A stretch of DNA of 64,000 bases from Cyanobium gracile PCC 6307. GTDB taxonomy: Bacteria > Cyanobacteriota > Cyanobacteriia > PCC-6307 > Cyanobiaceae. The notes below the pieces were generated by a model. That model ran no database searches and was not told where the DNA came from. It saw only the letters and a program-made list of their open reading frames with translations. The position numbers were made by a program, and so were the translations under genes. This document shows, piece after piece, positions 61,273-64,000 of this stretch (position 1 is the first letter of the stretch; each line of letters opens with the position of its first letter). The stretch spans positions 1,637,964 to 1,701,963 of the forward strand of contig NC_019675.1 in NCBI RefSeq assembly GCF_000316515.1. Reading direction: 5' to 3'.

Positions 61273-61314
61273 GAGCTTCTCCTCCACCAGTGCCACCCCC
61301 TGTCACACCCCAGC
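61273..61314. repeat. R1 repeat, copy 2
   Basis: 42-bp element, from GAGCTTCTCC to CACACCCCAGC, identical to 63199-63240 at 39 of 42 positions. It lies about 90 bp before the addiction-module antitoxin start (leftward), and 20 bp from the vapC stop on the other side, with no HNH piece in between. Confidence 0.85.
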
Positions 61315-61334
61315 GGCTCAGGGCCTGCTCAGGA

Positions 61335-61736
61335 TCACCCTCCCTTCGCATAGGGAACCAGCACATTGGCCAGCATCGGGAAATGGCGCCGATTGAGCGT
61401 GGCCAGAGTTGCTCCGCCAGCCTGCACACTCGCGGCAATCAGGGCATCCGCGAGGCCCGTGCCATGGCTGCGGCCGTACTGACGGCGCAACAGCCCCGCC
61501 TTCATCGCCGCCTCCTTCTCCAGCGGCAGCACTTCGAAGGCCGACACAAAGGCATCCAACCGCTGGCGCTCCACCCCCTCGCGCACACCCACGTACAGCT
61601 CAGCGATCGACACCACAGAGGCCGCCAGGGGCTGATCGCAGCCTTCCAGGAACGCCACCGCCAGGGGCTGATCGCGGAGATAGTCGATCAAGACATCCGT
61701 GTCGATGACGAGCAAGCCGTTCGCGGCGGACGCCAT
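61335..61736 (-). CDS. vapC: VapC-family PIN-domain toxin
   Basis: Toxin of 133 residues: LVIDTDVLIDYLRDQPLAVA, then SVVSIAELYVGVREG, HGTGLADALIAASVQAGGAT, TLNRRHF supply the four acidic positions. Its ATG shares one base with the vapB stop. Confidence 0.93.
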   Translation of the reverse strand: MASAANGLLVIDTDVLIDYLRDQPLAVAFLEGCDQPLAASVVSIAELYVGVREGVERQRLDAFVSAFEVLPLEKEAAMKAGLLRRQYGRSHGTGLADALIAASVQAGGATLATLNRRHFPMLANVLVPYAKGG

Positions 61737-61984
61737 CAGCCGCCTTCGGGGGGGATGCGGTCAAGTTCCTGGCGCAACTTCAGCCCATCCAGCGGACCAG
61801 GTCCGGCTGCCCAGAGGCCCCTTCCCTGTCGAAGCTTGGCGAGCCGCTCTTCAGGCTGTTTGTTCTCCAGAAAGCGATCGATGGCTTCACGGATCAGGGC
61901 GCTCTGGCTGCGTCCGCTGCGTTGGGCCAGGGCCAACAGGCCTTGCCGCTCCGGCTCCGACAGGTAGATCTGGGTGCGTTGCAT
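61736..61984 (-). CDS. vapB: CopG-type ribbon-helix-helix antitoxin (VapB)
   Basis: Protein of 82 residues. QRTQIYLSEPERQGLLALAQ, then RSGRSQSALIREAIDRFLE, is the ribbon-helix-helix fold of CopG/VapB. The tail binds VapC. R2 copy 3 lies 93 bp upstream. Confidence 0.92.
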   Translation of the reverse strand: MQRTQIYLSEPERQGLLALAQRSGRSQSALIREAIDRFLENKQPEERLAKLRQGRGLWAAGPGPLDGLKLRQELDRIPPEGG

Positions 61985-62076
61985 GGCCAACCGCCTGGTG
62001 TATACACCATACACCGCAGGCATGGACAATCACGAACGACTGGCCGTGATGGCTGCAACCGCCTCACGCCCACACC

Positions 62077-62155
62077 AGAAGGGATCCCATCAGGGGCGCC
62101 TGCCGGCCGGGCCGCCCAAAACCAAACCTGGCCCGGTCACCCGGCAGCCGCCAGC
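62077..62155. repeat. R2 repeat, copy 3 (full)
   Basis: 79-bp element AGAAGGGATCCCATCAGGGG to GCAGCCGCCAGC with the same 30-bp core as copy 2 and the CGGGCC/GGCCCG inverted repeat. Here R2 runs straight into the inside of an HNH-HIT gene (GGCAACGGCGCC...), skipping its first ~85 codons. Confidence 0.85.
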
Positions 62156-62540
62156 GGCAACGGCGCCTACAGCCTGATCGGCGGCGACGAGCTGAGCGAC
62201 GCCGAGCGCGACGCGCTGCAGCAGCTGTGCCGCCAGCGCCACGATGCCTTCCGCGAGCAGCGCGGCGAGGAGGTGTTTGCCCACCGCTCGCGAAACCGCA
62301 CCCCGATCAGCGGTTCAGTGAAATACCGGGTTCTCACCCGCGCCCGGGGCCGCTGCGAGTGCTGCGGCACGCATGAGCACCAGCGGGCCCTGGAGGTGGA
62401 CCACATCGTCCCAAAAAACCAGGGCGGCTCCGACGCCATCAGCAACCTGCAGGCGATCTGCTTCCGCGGTGTACAGGCCAGCTACGCCCACCGCAAAGCG
62501 GGCTGCGTGTTCTGCGCGCAGGAGGGCAGCGGCCGGGTGC
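62154..62540 (+). pseudogene. HNH-HIT gene fragment C (middle part)
   Basis: Starts in the NGAYSLIGGDELSDAERDAL segment. The HNH core GRCECCGTHEHQRALEVDHI, then VPKNQGGSDAISNLQAICF, is present; the loop with further Cys is missing, and it passes to RGVQASYAHRKAGCVFCAQE and SGRVRI. Homology ends near 62540; the stop of the DUF4926-type gene comes 70 bp later. Confidence 0.85.
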
Positions 62541-62609
62541 GGATCAAGCGCACAGTATGGAGAGCCCATCGCCGAGCGGATGCTTGGGGTCGCTAAGCAC
62601 CTCCAAAGC

Positions 62610-62843
62610 TCAAGGCTTGGCCGTAGCCAATGAACGCACAGCGATCAGATCCTGATCACCAATCGCTCGGAGGCTGCTGCTTGAAAGCGTCAACAGCGAT
62701 TGGGTGCGTCCCGATGCAGCGACAAACTCAACCTCGACATTTTCAGGATCGTGAATTGCTACGACAGCACCGAGATCGCCCAACTGCAGACCAGAATCAG
62801 GTATGTCGTGGGTGAGAGCAACTGTCTGGTGCAAGACGAACAT
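62610..62843 (-). CDS. DUF4926-domain protein (TA-like partner)
   Basis: Protein of 77 residues: VALTHDIPDSGLQLGDLGAV, then VAIHDPENVEVEFVAASGRT and LLTLSSSSLRAI matches DUF4926, a small SH3-like beta protein that commonly lies next to DUF6883 genes. Its start follows the DUF6883 stop by 3 bp. Together they look like a toxin-antitoxin or immunity pair of uncertain type. Confidence 0.82.
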   Translation of the reverse strand: MFVLHQTVALTHDIPDSGLQLGDLGAVVAIHDPENVEVEFVAASGRTQSLLTLSSSSLRAIGDQDLIAVRSLATAKP

Positions 62844-62846
62844 GAC

Positions 62847-63176
62847 TTACTCCGGAAATGCGGTGACGAGCCTTGGCTGATTGGAGTGATCGGGGATCAG
62901 CCAGACCGTTCTGAATGGTCTGGCTGATCCATTCGGGCCTTTCAACGTAGCACTGATGACTACTTTCATCCCGTAGGCGCTCATCTCGATCCGCTGAACC
63001 GTCCCAGTCTGGCCATGGTGGAGCAGATCATCACGGAGTCGTGTCCAGGATTCAACGGTGTAGCCGAGTGAACGAAAGACCCTGGCCTTGAAACGACCAA
63101 CTGGATGCGTGTCTGAGAGCAGATAGTCGCAGATCTTGGCTTCATCAACGATCGCGTGGTCTGCATGGGGGAGCAT
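62847..63176 (-). CDS. DUF6883-domain protein (TA-like partner)
   Basis: Protein of 109 residues: DEAKICDYLLSDTHPVGRFK, then ARVFRSLGYTVESWTRLRDD, and VWLIPDHSNQPRLVTAFPE matches DUF6883, also found as a domain of polymorphic toxins. First gene of the pair. The start ATG comes 23 bp before R1 copy 3 in the leftward direction. Confidence 0.82.
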   Translation of the reverse strand: MLPHADHAIVDEAKICDYLLSDTHPVGRFKARVFRSLGYTVESWTRLRDDLLHHGQTGTVQRIEMSAYGMKVVISATLKGPNGSARPFRTVWLIPDHSNQPRLVTAFPE

Positions 63177-63198
63177 TTGTGGGCCAGGGTGATCGCCG

Positions 63199-63240
63199 GG
63201 GCTTCTCTTCCACCAGTGCCACCCCCCGTCACACCCCAGC
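63199..63240. repeat. R1 repeat, copy 3
   Basis: 42-bp copy with three differences from 61273-61314. It is upstream (leftward) of the DUF6883 gene and 12 bp before the ATG of HNH fragment D. Confidence 0.85.
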
Positions 63241-63252
63241 CAGGATTCCCCC

Positions 63253-63890
63253 ATGCCGCCACCCCCCTCCGCCACCTACCAGCGCCTGCGCGAGACCATC
63301 GCCAAGCAGATGCGCATGAGCCCCATCGACCAACCCCTCATGCTCATGGAGCTGCTGGGCCGCCGCAGCCCGGCCCCAGCGCAGGACGTAGCCCGGCGGA
63401 TCCTGGGCGAAGACGTGACCCAGGTCGACGACTACACCGAACGGGTGAAGCGGATGGTGGGCCGGGTGCTCACCGGCAACGGCATCACCGCCTACGGCAA
63501 CGGCGCCTACAGCCTGATCGGCGGCGACGCGCTGCAGCAGCTGTGCCGCCAGCGCCTCGACGCCTTCCGCGAGCAGCGCGGCGAAGAGGTGTTCGCCCAC
63601 CGCAGCAGCCAACGCAGCCCGATCAACGGCTCTGTGAAATACAGAGTCCTTGCCCGTGCCCGGGGCCGCTGCGAGTGCTGCGGCGCGCACGAGCACCAGC
63701 GCGCCCTGGAGGTGGACCACATCATCCCGAAGAACCAGGGCAGCTCAGACGCCATCACCAACCTGCAGGCGCGCTGGAGGGCAGCGGCCGGGTGCTGCTA
63801 GAGAACGAGCTGGCGCTCTACATCGCCGAGGCCTACCCGGTGAGCGAGGGGCACAGCCTGGTGATACCGCGGCGGCATTTGGTGAACGGA
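63253..63890 (+). pseudogene. HNH-HIT gene fragment D (most complete)
   Basis: Begins MPPPPSATYQRLRETIAKQM. Carries RILGEDVTQVDDYTERVKRM, the HNH core GRCECCGAHEHQRALEVDHI, then IPKNQGSSDAITNLQA. A deletion of the Cys loop shifts the frame; the HIT part LEGSGRVLLENELALYIAEA, then YPVSEGHSLVIPRRHLV, follows in another frame and breaks off near 63890. A full gene would have the HxHxH HIT triad further on. It is the reference for the other fragments. Confidence 0.85.
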
Positions 63891-63896
63891 ATGGGC

Positions 63897-64000
63897 TCAG
63901 CTCTCCAGGTAACGCTCCACCGTGTTGGTGGTCCAGGTTGCGATACCGATGCCGAAGAAGTTCTGATCCTCCGTCCAGATGGCGCATTCCAATTGCAACG
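63897..64000 (-). CDS. PIN-domain protein, C-terminal end (enters from right edge)
   Basis: The leftward frame has LQLECAIWTEDQNFFGIGIA, then TWTTNTVERYLES, the typical end of large VapC-like PIN proteins (WTxD.(D/N)FFG.G). The rest lies outside the window. Its TGA is at 63897-63899, a few bases from the end of HNH fragment D homology. Confidence 0.8.
   Translation of the reverse strand, partial: LQLECAIWTEDQNFFGIGIATWTTNTVERYLES

Noticed and set aside
57954..63240. R1/R2 as a CRISPR array
   Set aside because: Copies are few, of two kinds, unevenly spaced by genes, and no cas gene is nearby.
57507..64000. The TA array as a chromosomal integron
   Set aside because: Genes are single-orientation and repeat-separated as in integrons, but R1 and R2 lack the attC R'/R'' (GTTRRRY) core pattern, copies differ in type, HNH fragments intervene, and no integrase is seen in the window.

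Overview
The window is a GC-rich, densely packed stretch of a cyanobacterial chromosome, most like a picocyanobacterium of the Synechococcus/Cyanobium lineage. Supporting markers are a phycobilisome rod linker with a CpcD tail, a stand-alone CAAD/CURT1-type membrane protein, a CrtD-like carotenoid desaturase, two photolyase/cryptochrome genes, a tandem CobA-type ATPase, and several copies of the HIP1 octamer GCGATCGC. Genes are tightly spaced, often with 1-14 bp gaps or overlaps, and operons are short.

Layout. 0-9.5 kb is housekeeping: the ppc 3' end, an acetyltransferase, tRNA-Arg(CCG), recF, speD with a terminator, larE, the CobA-type protein, a K+ channel, a JAMM-protease plus MoeB/rhodanese pair, CAAD and fructosamine kinase. 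9.5-13 kb holds a PEP-CTERM remnant, crtD and the rod linker. 13-19 kb is a leftward run: ATP-grasp/Zn-protease fusion, ABC ATPase, large MscS channel, a conserved unknown and a PPC-glutaredoxin fusion. 19-26.9 kb carries transport and stress genes: DUF389, PstS, an ACR3 arsenite exporter with an ArsR-type operator, TauE, and CbpA/CbpM.

26.9-37.5 kb is a first accessory zone. It has three rightward PIN-toxin pairs, a decayed ParS-like/RES-like locus, an AAA ATPase behind a perfect palindrome, a MerR/VWA pair and a broken M28 peptidase. 37.5-57.4 kb returns to chromosomal functions: a light-repair operon (CRY-DASH, photolyase-like, AhpC-like), LigB dioxygenase, small secreted proteins, HAD phosphatase, a CPA2 antiporter, a hybrid histidine kinase opposite a GAF protein with a hairpin-rich leader between them, GH57, rhodanese, cupin, dCTP deaminase, alcohol dehydrogenase and an acyl-CoA-synthetase-like enzyme.

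57.5-64 kb is the most unusual region. Nine toxin-antitoxin or TA-like modules, intact or broken, all point left. They are separated by short repeats (R1 and R2) and by rightward 5' or internal fragments of an HNH-nuclease/HIT-domain gene. In the four places where an HNH fragment meets a module, the homology stops at or close to the stop codon of the module's last gene. This looks like an array built by repeated insertion or recombination of TA modules at the front of an HNH-HIT gene. No integrase, transposase or attC-like site is visible.
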